DNA from: Nostoc cf. edaphicum LEGE 07299
GTDB lineage: Bacteria; Cyanobacteriota; Cyanobacteriia; Cyanobacteriales; Nostocaceae
Assembly (NCBI RefSeq): GCF_015207245.1
Contig: NZ_JADEXF010000147.1
Span: 1 to 7,411, forward strand
Reading direction: 5' to 3'
DNA: 7,411 nucleotides
This document shows positions 1-6,854 of this stretch, piece after piece; the stretch's first letter is position 1; each line of letters begins with the position of its first letter. The notes under the pieces were generated by a model, which was given only the letters and a program-made list of their open reading frames with translations, was not told the DNA's origin and did not search any database. The position numbers and the translations under genes were made by a program.

Positions 1-159
1 ATTTATAAACCTCATAGCTAGGCTATAACCTAAGATATGTTCCTCACAAAATCTCTTCTAAATATATTCTCAAACTCTCTCCAGAGAAAGAACTCTTTAT
101 ACCCTTGATTTTTTAAGCTGTTGTTAGTCGAGTTCCATATTTTAATAACTGAAAGCGCC

Positions 160-495
160 ATGAGTGATAAAAATCAAGAAAATCAAATTAATCAACCAGT
201 AAGCGAAGATCGGGATTCTCGTGAAAAGCCAGACGTGAACGAAAGAAACCTAACCGCGAATCCAGGAGATAAAATTTCTGATAAGCCTCAATCAGTTGAA
301 GAGAAGGCTAAACAGGCAGCTGTTGATCATGTACCAGATATTACAGGCGACACAATCACAGTCCCGACTTACTTCGTTGTGGATGAACCTGACGGTGAAA
401 AGAAGGCACTCCACCACGTTAAAGATGCTGAAGAAATTTCCGACGTAATTCGGGAAGCACGAGTTGACGAAAATGGAAATCGAGTTTGGTGGTAG
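160..495 (+). CDS. Hypothetical small hydrophilic protein (111 aa)
   Basis: I do not recognise this protein. The ATG at 160 is preferred over a TTG at 121 because the 13 extra residues look like translated leader and GAAAG, a weak ribosome-binding sequence, lies just before 160. The first 55 or so residues are rich in Asn, Gln, Asp, Glu and Lys and should be disordered. Residues 58-111 look folded: a beta-like stretch ITVPTYFVV (about 66-74), then an acidic helical stretch (about 85-102), ending in RVWW at the stop. It has no Cys, signal peptide or membrane segment, so it is probably a soluble cytoplasmic protein. It stands alone, with no close neighbour on the same strand, and is followed 13 nt after the stop by a strong RNA-type hairpin. 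The ordered C-terminal half and consistent codon use support a real gene; function is unknown. Confidence 0.6.
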   Translation: MSDKNQENQINQPVSEDRDSREKPDVNERNLTANPGDKISDKPQSVEEKAKQAAVDHVPDITGDTITVPTYFVVDEPDGEKKALHHVKDAEEISDVIREARVDENGNRVWW

Positions 496-507
496 TTGTT
501 TATTGAA

Positions 508-558
508 GACGCAGGGATACGGGGAAGTTATTAAATACTCTCTCCGTTTCTTTGTGTC
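508..558 (+). repeat. 18-bp stem-loop after the 160-495 gene
   Basis: Arms 508-525 and 541-558 pair over 18 positions around a 15-nt AT-rich loop: 13 Watson-Crick pairs, four G.U pairs and one T-T mismatch. All four wobble pairs are G opposite U in plus-strand RNA and would be A-C in minus-strand RNA, so the structure is stable only in a plus-strand transcript. It begins 13 nt after the stop of the preceding gene and has no T-run, so it looks more like a 3' stabilising structure or a dispersed cyanobacterial palindrome than a classic terminator. Confidence 0.6.
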
Positions 559-578
559 TGCCGCTGAGTTTATCTTCT

Positions 579-713
579 TTACGGTTGCACAAATTTCTCG
601 TTTGGATAAGCTTTGGCAAATGTCTGCACAGACTTGAGATTGCGAACCGGAAATCCCTTCATCGCTGGAAAAGCTTTCTGCAAGTCATGTGTGTTCCAAT
701 CGGGTAATTTTGC
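579..713 (-). pseudogene. Remnant of a DUF1016/YhcG-like nuclease N-terminal domain
   Basis: Read on the minus strand, 713 down to a stop at 579-581 gives 44 residues containing DLQKAFPAMKGFPVRNLKSV followed by QTFAKAYPNEKFVQ. This resembles the DUF1016 N-terminal domain of YhcG-family PD-(D/E)xK proteins (pattern DL..AFP.MKGFS.RNL.YMR.FAEAYP...VQ). It is recognised from memory of the family, not from a search. The family is normally about 350 residues. Here there is an in-frame stop immediately upstream (minus-strand TAA at 717-719), the homology ends at VQ, and no catalytic C-terminal domain is visible. It is therefore a dead fragment left by deletion. Families of this kind occur near restriction systems and mobile DNA, so it may mark an old insertion or deletion. 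Confidence 0.5.
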
Positions 714-979
714 CGATTAAGAATATCTTGAAATCATGGTTTCCATGCTCAAAGGTTGCGGCAAGAACCAAAATTTATACTTTATCAGAAGCCGAGCGCA
801 ATAATTTAGGTAACTTAATTTTGTCAGTATTTACACAAAAGCGAGTGCCAAAACTTCAATGTATTTTCATGGAAAATATTTTTTTGCGCCCAAAAATTAA
901 AGGTTCTAAGAAGTCGTCACTTGTACCTTTGACATCAGAGTGTATAGCTTGAATAATGTTCTTACGTAAAAATCCATAC

Positions 980-1088
980 TTATATAAGACTTATATTTGA
1001 TTTTTGCTAAATAGACTATTGAGCAAAACCCGATTGGCTTGCTCTCAGTTCGCTTGGCTTTTCAAAATCAAATGTGATTGTTATATAA
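980..1088. repeat. 109-bp element with 25-bp imperfect terminal inverted repeats
   Basis: The left end 980-1004 and right end 1064-1088 are inverted copies. TTATATAA (980-987 and 1081-1088) forms the outer block, a 7-bp spacer follows on each side, and a perfect 10-bp block (ATTTGATTTT at 995-1004 against its complement at 1064-1073) lies inside. Overall 21 of 25 positions pair, and two more are G.U in plus-strand RNA. A second inverted pair, GAGCAA (1021-1026) and TTGCTC (1039-1044), sits in the middle. It contains no ORF. It could be a miniature inverted-repeat element or a structured leader of the gene starting at 1112. No clear target-site duplication is visible. Confidence 0.5.
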
Positions 1089-1111
1089 ACTGGTATTAAT
1101 AGGGTTGCATT

Positions 1112-1405
1112 ATGCATTTCTCGAATTCAAAAACCAGCTTAAAAAGTCGTCAAAAAAACAAGAAAATAGGTACATTTATTTTGACTCATAGCAACATTGT
1201 ACTGCTCACTGGATATTTAATCACTCTACCAATTTGTACATTAATAATTTTATCCTTATTCAGTGCTAGCTTATTCGCTTCCATTGAAAACTCGTACCAC
1301 TCTACATCAATCCCTTGGATAGATAATTCATCTGAATGCGAAGATACTGGCAGAAATTGGAGCGATCGCAAGTGTTGGGATAATGAACACAATCCCCTGT
1401 TTTGA
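1112..1405 (+). CDS. Small single-pass membrane protein, hypothetical (97 aa)
   Basis: The protein starts with a basic segment (residues 1-20, eight Lys or Arg), followed by a hydrophobic stretch at about 23-55 that can form one long or two tight membrane helices. The tail is polar and acidic, with Cys76 and Cys89 in a compact motif CEDTGRNWSDRKCWDNEH and the ending NPLF. The basic N-terminus should lie in the cytoplasm; with a single helix the Cys pair would be extracytoplasmic, where a disulfide is possible. The ATG follows AGGG at 1102-1105, a usable ribosome-binding site. A HIP1 octamer lies inside the frame at 1362-1369. The orderly basic, hydrophobic and Cys-bearing layout argues for a real gene. 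Its function is unknown, and it is not obviously linked to either neighbour. Confidence 0.55.
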   Translation: MHFSNSKTSLKSRQKNKKIGTFILTHSNIVLLTGYLITLPICTLIILSLFSASLFASIENSYHSTSIPWIDNSSECEDTGRNWSDRKCWDNEHNPLF

Positions 1406-1826
1406 ATGGAGATTGGAAAAAGCGTAGGTATAGCCCATCGTAGATATCGCTCTCATCTATGCCACTGAGTAACTTTCTATCTAGCTGATTGCAAAATAAT
1501 CATCGTTGCTATGCGTTTATTGCATTAATACGGATTTACTATAGCTTCACAGATGCCATTCTAAATGAGGGAATAAAGATGGATACCCCTGGCGTTGACC
1601 AGGGGCTTTTTATTTAGCATAAACGTCAGCACCAGACTCAATCGCGCCACAACGTCACCATCTCTGCCTTAACCTGCACATCAATATGACCTGTGGATAC
1701 CCCTTTTTTAGGGTAAAAAAATACTATAAAATAGCGATCGCACCCTTGGAGCTTTTGTAAAAAGCCACGCATTGTTTTTATTTCGAGCTTAGTTGGGGAA
1801 TACTAAACTAAGTACTGAATCTATAT
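1406..1826. other. Intergenic region with terminator and small inverted repeats
   Basis: Besides the terminator, this stretch has a HIP1 octamer at 1734-1741 and a 7-bp inverted repeat CTTAGTT (1788-1794) / AACTAAG (1806-1812) ending 14 bp before the next ATG, which could be a regulator site or leader hairpin. The 10-mer GGATACCCCT occurs twice, at 1581-1590 and 1694-1703. A 44-codon minus-strand frame from an ATG at 1770-1772 to a stop at 1638-1640 ends in a protein-like stretch (TGHIDVQVKAEMVTLWRD); it may be a remnant of a gene C-terminus but I could not assign it. Confidence 0.5.
1586..1615 (+). terminator. Rho-independent terminator
   Basis: A perfect 7-bp stem (CCCCTGG at 1586-1592 with CCAGGGG at 1599-1605) closes a 6-nt loop and is followed after one C by TTTTTATTT. 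It is oriented for plus-strand transcription. The only called gene that could use it is the small membrane protein ending at 1405, which would have a 180-nt 3' tail; otherwise it could end an unannotated small RNA lying between 1406 and 1585. Confidence 0.75.
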
Positions 1827-3143
1827 ATGACCTTTTTACACAAAATTACTAAAAAATTTTCCCGTAATAACTCTCAAAATGTTTCTGGGATAAATCCATC
1901 TGTAATCAGCCAACAACCTACAGGGCTGAAGCAACCAGCAAAACCATCACAACCAAAAACTCTAGCTGAATTAGAACAGGAAATAGCAGCACAGGGGCAG
2001 GTTAGCAGTATATCCCATCAAAAAAGACCTAGCAAAGCCAACAAAGGTATAGGTACTAAGTTGATATGGATAGCAATACTTATCGGTATTCCCGTAGGTA
2101 TGGTTTGGCTGGCGAATCTGCCTTACCCAATAATTCGCCGAAGTGTGGTGCAAAAAGCGCCTTTTTTACTACTACCCAGTTACATGAGCATGGAACAGCA
2201 CTATCGACAGGCGTTGGCATCAATTGAGCAAGCTGAATACTTGATTGAAAAACCCACTAGTGCAGCAGATTTAGCATTGGGTGAACAGCAACTGCAACAG
2301 ACAAAAACACATTTGGATAACTTGCCAATTGGGTTAGTTAACGATTGGCCGGAATACAAATATTGGTGGTATGACTGGCGGTTCAGCGTTTACGGTCTGA
2401 ATGCAGCGCGTCGTCAAGTAGGGCAACTAGAAGCCAAGGTTTTTCAGGAAAAAAACGCTCAAACCTTGCTCACTGATAATAGTCAAGCATTATTGAACGC
2501 AAAACAGCAGTATCAAATTGCTACAACAGTAACCGATAAAAAGTCGGCGATCGCAGCTTGGCGTTCAGCATTGGATAAGTTAGAAGAGATTCCCGGACAA
2601 ACCTTAGCCGGAAAAACTGCTCAAAATCAACTAGATGCCTACAAACGTGATTTTAAAGAAGTTGTGGGATTAGCGGCGGGAAATGAACGCGTCAGTACTT
2701 TAATTACCGCAGCGCAACAATTTTCTTGGCAAGCTGCAAAAGCTGGTCAAAATCCACCACACACAGTTACCGAATGGGAACAAATAGAAAATTTATGGTC
2801 AGAAGCGATTAATCGGTTAAAACAGATTTCTTCTGAAGATTTGGTAGGTTATGCAGAAGCACAAAAGTTATTAGCAACTTATGAGACTAATTTGGGTCAA
2901 GTCAAAGTAAGACGTCAAGCTGAGGCAGATTCTGTACAGGCTTTGGCAACAGCACAACGAGAAATAGAAAGCTTAATGGCTTCAATTCCCACTGACCCCA
3001 AAAATTTGGATCGTAATCGTGTAATTAGTCAGTTACACAGTATTATTAACCAATTAGAAAAGGTAGAAAAAGGTACAACTGTTTATTTAAAAGCTCAAGA
3101 GTTATTGCTATCGGCAAATAATAAATTCAAGCAACTCCAGTGA
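1827..3143 (+). CDS. Membrane-anchored helical-repeat protein, hypothetical (438 aa)
   Basis: I do not recognise a named family. Residues 1-77 are a basic, Gln/Pro/Ser-rich, probably disordered cytoplasmic tail. About 78-98 form one transmembrane helix. By the positive-inside rule the remaining 340 residues lie outside the cytoplasm, in the periplasm or thylakoid lumen. That part is almost wholly helical. It includes a Trp/Tyr-rich patch (about 174-189, EYKYWWYDWRFSVYG) and then three degenerate copies of a module at about 221-279, 291-359 and 371-437. Each copy has an ALxxAQQ-like first helix, a helix around W..A...L..I, and a helix around A..LL..Y...L. This is TPR-like in style and suggests a scaffold or binding surface. 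The ATG at 1827 has no clear Shine-Dalgarno, as is often the case in cyanobacteria. It is a separate unit: 380 bp and a promoter separate it from copZ. Confidence 0.85.
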   Translation: MTFLHKITKKFSRNNSQNVSGINPSVISQQPTGLKQPAKPSQPKTLAELEQEIAAQGQVSSISHQKRPSKANKGIGTKLIWIAILIGIPVGMVWLANLPYPIIRRSVVQKAPFLLLPSYMSMEQHYRQALASIEQAEYLIEKPTSAADLALGEQQLQQTKTHLDNLPIGLVNDWPEYKYWWYDWRFSVYGLNAARRQVGQLEAKVFQEKNAQTLLTDNSQALLNAKQQYQIATTVTDKKSAIAAWRSALDKLEEIPGQTLAGKTAQNQLDAYKRDFKEVVGLAAGNERVSTLITAAQQFSWQAAKAGQNPPHTVTEWEQIENLWSEAINRLKQISSEDLVGYAEAQKLLATYETNLGQVKVRRQAEADSVQALATAQREIESLMASIPTDPKNLDRNRVISQLHSIINQLEKVEKGTTVYLKAQELLLSANNKFKQLQ

Positions 3144-3523
3144 GATTTCTCAACTGTCAACAACTAATACCAATTCTCTGTGAAGCTGCACATTAGACAA
3201 TGAGATGAACTTTTAAGCACTTAAATAACAGTAGAATTTTTCATTTTATCAGCACGTTGGTAAGAAAATAATCAATATTGAATCGCTAGAACCCTTGATT
3301 TTTCATGGCATTTAGGGAATGAAACAGCCCTGCCCCAAACCAAAGTTGTAAAGAAATTTGAAATTTAGCGAAAAACTTTTAAAAATCTCTAGACTCTCCA
3401 GCCGGCTAGAGAGTCTAGGATGAATTCAAGGCGACTCTCTTTCCAGTTATTTCTGATGTGTGAGGGATACGTCTCAGTCATCCAGCTCGATCTGGCTAAG
3501 TTGTTCATTTATCCCGTAAATCT
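3144..3523. other. Intergenic region holding the copper-operon promoter and leader
   Basis: Up to about 3388 I see only AT-rich sequence, with no ORF and no terminator with a T-run after the upstream gene. The MerR-type promoter/operator occupies 3389-3421. From the expected start near 3428 to the copZ ATG there is a leader of roughly 95 nt. Its only visible structure is a weak CCAG/CTGG hairpin at 3482-3495. Confidence 0.6.
3389..3421 (+). promoter_or_regulatory. MerR-type operator/promoter for copZ-copA-cupredoxin
   Basis: Positions 3389-3418 form a 30-bp palindrome in which 14 of 15 pairs match, centred on AGCCGGCT. Its inner 22 bp (3393-3414) has the layout of known MerR-family operators such as that of ZntR: an ACTCT half-site, a central GC-rich core and its inverted copy. 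A -35 like TAGACT (3390-3395) and a -10 like TAGGAT (3416-3421) flank it with a 20-bp spacer, the overlong spacing that MerR activators correct by distorting DNA. The regulator gene is not in the window, so the inducing metal (copper inferred from the downstream genes) is not proved. Confidence 0.85.
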
Positions 3524-3718
3524 ATGACTCTCCAACTCACAGTTCCCAACATGGCTTGTTCTGCTTGTGCAAGCACCATTACCAAAACACTTCAGGCAGT
3601 CGATGCCAATGCTAACGTTCAGGCCGATCCAACAACCAAGCTTGTCAGCGTAGAAACTCAAGCATCAGAAACAGCAATTAAGGAAGCGTTAGCTGCTGCG
3701 GGTTATCCAGTTGCTTAA
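3524..3718 (+). CDS. copZ: CopZ/Atx1-like copper chaperone (64 aa)
   Basis: This is a stand-alone heavy-metal-associated (HMA) domain of normal length, with the metal-binding motif MACSAC (Cys12 and Cys15) in the first loop and the closing AAAGY motif at 58-61. Such proteins carry Cu(I) in the cytosol and hand it to the N-terminal domain or membrane entry site of a copper ATPase. Tyr61 sits near the position where bacterial CopZ proteins have Tyr and Synechocystis Atx1 has His, so it looks more like the bacterial CopZ type. It is the first gene after the MerR-type promoter and lies 86 bp before copA on the same strand, which supports direct partnership. A hairpin separates the two genes. No Shine-Dalgarno is evident before the ATG. 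Binding of another soft metal such as Ag(I) cannot be excluded. Confidence 0.9.
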   Translation: MTLQLTVPNMACSACASTITKTLQAVDANANVQADPTTKLVSVETQASETAIKEALAAAGYPVA

Positions 3719-3730
3719 TTTTTAGCAAGA

Positions 3731-3762
3731 AAGGCAGGAGTCGAAACACTCCCTCCTGCCTT
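3731..3762 (+). promoter_or_regulatory. Intercistronic hairpin between copZ and copA
   Basis: A perfect 10-bp stem (AAGGCAGGAG at 3731-3740 with CTCCTGCCTT at 3753-3762) encloses a 12-nt loop, 12 nt after the copZ stop. Only CTTCAC follows, with no run of T, so a full terminator is unlikely. It is better read as a partial terminator or 3' stabiliser that would leave more copZ than copA message, though this effect is inferred. Confidence 0.65.
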
Positions 3763-3804
3763 CTTCACGCTCCTCTCACACCAATCACAGCGGTTCATCT
3801 AGTT

Positions 3805-6060
3805 ATGGATACTCTCACACTCAAACTTCGAGGCATGAGTTGTGCCGCTTGCGCCAACAACATCGAAAAGGCAATTCGCTCTGTTTCTGGAGTAATTGAC
3901 TGCAACGTTAACTTTGGAGCAGAGCAAGCTACGATCAAGTACGATCGCTCTCTAGCCAATTTAGAGAAAATCCAAGGTGCGATCGCTGCTGCGGGATACT
4001 CTTCCTACTCACTCCAGGAAGAATTGCTCTCCGAAGAAGATGATGCAGAGAAAGCGAGTAGGCAAGCATTACAACGCCAACTCTCCCTCAAGGTAGCGGT
4101 GGGAGGTGTAATCAGCATTTTCCTACTTTTGGGGTCGTTGCCGATGATGACTGGGCTGAACTTACCTTTAATTCCCAGTTTCTTGCAAAATTCTTGGGTG
4201 CAGTTAGTGCTGACAACCCCTGTCGTGTTCTGGTGTGGTGGATCTTTTTACCGCAATGGCTGGAAATCTCTCAAACGCCATACGGCAACTATGGACACGC
4301 TGATTGCTTTGGGTACAAGTGCAGCGTATCTATATTCTTTGTTTGTCACCCTTTTCCCGAAATTTTTTATTGCTCAAGGCTTGATACCTCATATTTATTA
4401 TGAAGTTGCCGCCATTGTCATCACCTTAATTTTGCTAGGGCGGTTATTGGAAAATCGCGCTAGGGGACAAACTTCTGAAGCTATCCGCAAACTCATCGGA
4501 CTGCAAGCTAGAGATGCCAGAGTTATCCGTGATGGTGTGGAAATTGATGTTCCCATCGCCGAAGTCAAAATCAACGATGTGATTTTAGTGCGTCCTGGTG
4601 AAAAGATTCCCCTAGATGGCGAAGTGATTGCAGGTGCTTCGACAGTAGATGAAGCGATGGTGACTGGTGAAAGTTTGCCAGTTAAAAAGCAGCCAGGAGA
4701 TGAGGTGATTGGGGCCACGATTAACGGTGCGGGTGCATTTCAGTTTCGGGTGACACGAATCGGAAATGATACATTTTTGGCTCAAATTGTCAAACTAGTG
4801 CAACAAGCCCAAGGTTCTAAAGCACCTATTCAGCGCTTGGCAGATCGAGTTACAGGATGGTTTGTACCAGCTGTAATTGCCGTTGCGATCGCCACTTTCG
4901 TCATTTGGTTTAATTTCACTGGCAACCTCACTCTAGCCACAATGACAACGGTGGGTGTACTGATTATCGCTTGTCCTTGTGCTTTGGGTTTAGCTACTCC
5001 CACTTCTGTAATGGTGGGGACGGGCAAAGGTGCAGAAAATGGCATCTTGATTAAAGGTGCTGACAGCTTAGAACTAGCACACAAAATTCAAACCATCGTC
5101 CTAGATAAAACTGGCACTTTGACTCAAGGGAAACCGACGGTTACAGACTTTGTAACTGTCAACGGCACAGCTAATAGTAACGAGTTAAAACTTTTGCAAT
5201 TGGCAGCGTCTGTAGAACGAAATTCAGAACATCCATTAGCTGAAGCCGTGGTTAGGTATGCCCAATCTCAGCAAGTGGAACTGACAGAGGCTAAACAATT
5301 TGAAGCGATCGCTGGGAGTGGTGTCCAAGGCATTGTTTCAGACCACTTAGTACAAATTGGTACTCAACGTTGGATGGAAGAATTAAATATCGACACCCAC
5401 AATCTCCAAGAGCGTAAAGCTTCTTTGGAAGCTGCTGGTAAGACAGCTATTTTAATTGCTGTGGATGGGCAAATTCAAGGTTTGATGGGAATTGCTGATG
5501 CACTCAAACCCTCTTCAGTAGCAGTTGTGAGAACGCTACAAAAGTTAGATTTAGAGGTAGTTATGCTAACGGGAGATAATCGCAAAACGGCAGAAGCGAT
5601 CGCCAGTGAAGTTGGGATCACACGAGTATTTGCAGAAGTTAGACCCGACCAAAAAGCGTCTCAAATACAGGCATTGCAAGCAGAGGGGAAAATTGTCGCA
5701 ATGGTGGGTGATGGCATCAATGATGCGCCAGCACTGGCTCAAGCCAACGTGGGGATTGCAATTGGTACAGGAACAGATGTGGCGATCGCTGCCAGCGATA
5801 TCACCCTGATCTCTGGAGACTTGCAAGGTATTGTTACCGCAATTCAATTGAGCCGTGCCACTATTCGCAATATCCGCCAAAATCTCTTCTTTGCCTTTAT
5901 TTACAACGTTGCTGGAATTCCCATTGCTGCTGGAGTTTTGTTTCCGATCTTTGGTTGGCTACTCAACCCGATTATTGCGGGTGGGGCGATGGCTTTTAGT
6001 TCTGTTTCTGTTGTTACGAATGCCTTACGCTTGCGTAACTTTCACCCCAAAAGTATCTAA
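3805..6060 (+). CDS. copA: Cu(I)-exporting P1B-1-type ATPase CopA (751 aa)
   Basis: The protein pumps Cu(I), and probably Ag(I), out of the cytosol using ATP. It is complete. One N-terminal HMA domain carries CAAC (Cys13, Cys16). Eight membrane helices lie at roughly 96-116, 128-148, 163-185, 196-214, 350-371, 377-400, 691-713 and 715-738. The actuator domain has TGES (287-290), helix 6 the metal-binding CPC (390-392), and the catalytic domain DKTGT with phospho-acceptor Asp434, SEHP (474-477), TGD (589-591) and GDGIND (635-640). Tyr700-Asn701 in helix 7 and MxxSS (729-733) in helix 8 are the marks of the Cu(I)/Ag(I) subgroup and argue against Zn/Cd or Co pumps. Five HIP1 octamers within the gene show it has long been resident in a cyanobacterium. 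It is co-oriented with copZ and lies 22 bp before the cupredoxin gene. Plasma-membrane versus thylakoid (PacS-like) location cannot be told from sequence. Confidence 0.97.
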   Translation: MDTLTLKLRGMSCAACANNIEKAIRSVSGVIDCNVNFGAEQATIKYDRSLANLEKIQGAIAAAGYSSYSLQEELLSEEDDAEKASRQALQRQLSLKVAVGGVISIFLLLGSLPMMTGLNLPLIPSFLQNSWVQLVLTTPVVFWCGGSFYRNGWKSLKRHTATMDTLIALGTSAAYLYSLFVTLFPKFFIAQGLIPHIYYEVAAIVITLILLGRLLENRARGQTSEAIRKLIGLQARDARVIRDGVEIDVPIAEVKINDVILVRPGEKIPLDGEVIAGASTVDEAMVTGESLPVKKQPGDEVIGATINGAGAFQFRVTRIGNDTFLAQIVKLVQQAQGSKAPIQRLADRVTGWFVPAVIAVAIATFVIWFNFTGNLTLATMTTVGVLIIACPCALGLATPTSVMVGTGKGAENGILIKGADSLELAHKIQTIVLDKTGTLTQGKPTVTDFVTVNGTANSNELKLLQLAASVERNSEHPLAEAVVRYAQSQQVELTEAKQFEAIAGSGVQGIVSDHLVQIGTQRWMEELNIDTHNLQERKASLEAAGKTAILIAVDGQIQGLMGIADALKPSSVAVVRTLQKLDLEVVMLTGDNRKTAEAIASEVGITRVFAEVRPDQKASQIQALQAEGKIVAMVGDGINDAPALAQANVGIAIGTGTDVAIAASDITLISGDLQGIVTAIQLSRATIRNIRQNLFFAFIYNVAGIPIAAGVLFPIFGWLLNPIIAGGAMAFSSVSVVTNALRLRNFHPKSI

Positions 6061-6082
6061 TAATTATGGAGGAATTTAGCAA

Positions 6083-6604
6083 ATGTTCAATAAAAGTAAG
6101 ATTTTGGGGAGCATTGCTGGGCTAGGACTTCTATTTGGTACAGCATCAAATGTAGCAACAGCACAAATGTCAACCGAAATGCCAAAACATTCATCAGAAC
6201 AAACCAGTCAATTTCGCCGCATTGAGCAACCACTACCATTAAAAGTCGGTGTTACTTTGGGCGGTTTAGGATTAATTGGATTGGAACTGTGGTGGTTTTT
6301 ATTCAGTAAAAACAAAGCTATCAAAGCTAATCTGGGTCAAGGGATACAGGAGCTAACTATTAATGTAGACGGAGGCTATGAACCTGATCGTGTCATTGTA
6401 AAATCTGGTCAACCTGTACGGCTAAATTTCTTTCGCCGCGACCCCAGTAGCTGTTTAGAGAAAGTTTTACTACCTGATTTTCATATTGCTCAAGATTTAG
6501 CTCTTAACCATGTCACTCCCATTGAATTTACACCTCCTAAACCAGGTCAATATCAATTTACCTGTGGAATGAACATGTTTCGTGGTGTAGTGGAAGTCCA
6601 GTAG
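6083..6604 (+). CDS. Membrane-associated cupredoxin-domain protein (173 aa)
   Basis: GGAGGA at 6068-6073 is the best Shine-Dalgarno in the window, and the gene starts 22 bp after copA, so it is translated from the same message. Residues 1-28 resemble a signal peptide (basic start, hydrophobic 7-22, ATA-Q cleavage-like site at 25-28). About 55-75 form a transmembrane helix. Residues 88-173 are a cupredoxin-like beta domain of the Cupredoxin_1 type. Candidate copper ligands are Cys161, Met163 and Met165 in TCGMNMFRG near the C-terminus, His134 and His143, and Cys124 in DPSSCLEK. A role in binding, oxidising or passing on copper at the membrane next to CopA is likely from domain and context. It lacks the usual ordered plastocyanin ligand set, so electron transfer is less likely than copper handling. 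Topology is ambiguous: two hydrophobic segments would put the domain in the cytosol if the first is not cleaved. Confidence 0.85.
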   Translation: MFNKSKILGSIAGLGLLFGTASNVATAQMSTEMPKHSSEQTSQFRRIEQPLPLKVGVTLGGLGLIGLELWWFLFSKNKAIKANLGQGIQELTINVDGGYEPDRVIVKSGQPVRLNFFRRDPSSCLEKVLLPDFHIAQDLALNHVTPIEFTPPKPGQYQFTCGMNMFRGVVEVQ

Positions 6605-6768
6605 TAAGGTAACAATAAACATTTAATAATTCTCTCTTGGAACATAGGAAATGTTATGTAGTTCTGATTATTCATAGTATCAAAATATCTGCCTTTTTAG
6701 AAGCATCAAAACCATTCATAAAACAGATTTAGGTTTATCATCTGATGTGCCTTTCAGTTGCATAATTA

Positions 6769-6789
6769 GGGCGGGCGAAACGCCCACCC
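6769..6789. repeat. GC-rich stem-loop between convergent genes
   Basis: GGGCGGGCG (6769-6777) pairs with CGCCCACCC (6781-6789) around an AAA loop, nine positions with one mismatch, in otherwise AT-rich DNA. It lies between the cupredoxin gene and the convergent thioredoxin-like gene. On the plus strand a run of six T follows about 15 nt later, so it may be a weak terminator for the copper operon. It also resembles the GGGC...GCCCACCC palindromes scattered in cyanobacterial genomes. The rest of 6605-6854 shows nothing clear apart from a 5-bp AACAT/ATGTT inverted repeat near 6641-6655. Confidence 0.5.
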
Positions 6790-6854
6790 CGCGATAACTT
6801 AGTTTTTTGCAAATTGAAGGTCTTGGAGCTTATTTACCTTCTGTTTCAACTATT

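Larger units (their letters stand above)
496..1111. other. Gene-poor stretch with decayed sequence
   Basis: This 616-bp interval holds the hairpin at 508-558, the nuclease remnant at 579-713 and the inverted-repeat element at 980-1088. An 87-codon plus-strand frame at 689-952 was considered and not called: its start overlaps the antisense nuclease remnant, it has no ribosome-binding site, and its product resembles nothing I know. Stretches 714-979 and 1089-1111 otherwise show only AT-rich sequence. Confidence 0.6.

Noticed and set aside
71..97. ACTCTCTCCAGAG-like stretch resembling the copZ operator half-site
   Set aside because: It lacks the AGCCGGCT core and 22-bp symmetry, and has no promoter elements at the right spacing.
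101..113. ACCCTTGATTTTT shared with 3292-3304
   Set aside because: A 13-bp AT-rich match with no further similarity around it; probably chance.
689..952. 87-codon plus-strand frame
   Set aside because: It starts within the antisense nuclease remnant, has no ribosome-binding site, resembles no known protein and lies in a decayed stretch.
1701..1717. TACCC/GGGTA hairpin-like sequence as a second terminator
   Set aside because: The stem is only 5 bp with a T-rich loop; too weak to call.
1638..1772. 44-codon minus-strand frame ending in a protein-like stretch
   Set aside because: Too short to assign, no ribosome-binding site, and its middle runs through A-rich sequence and a small hairpin. It may be a gene remnant but the source is unclear.
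4398..5880. Minus-strand and alternative-frame ORFs inside copA
   Set aside because: They are shadows of a complete, motif-perfect ATPase reading frame.
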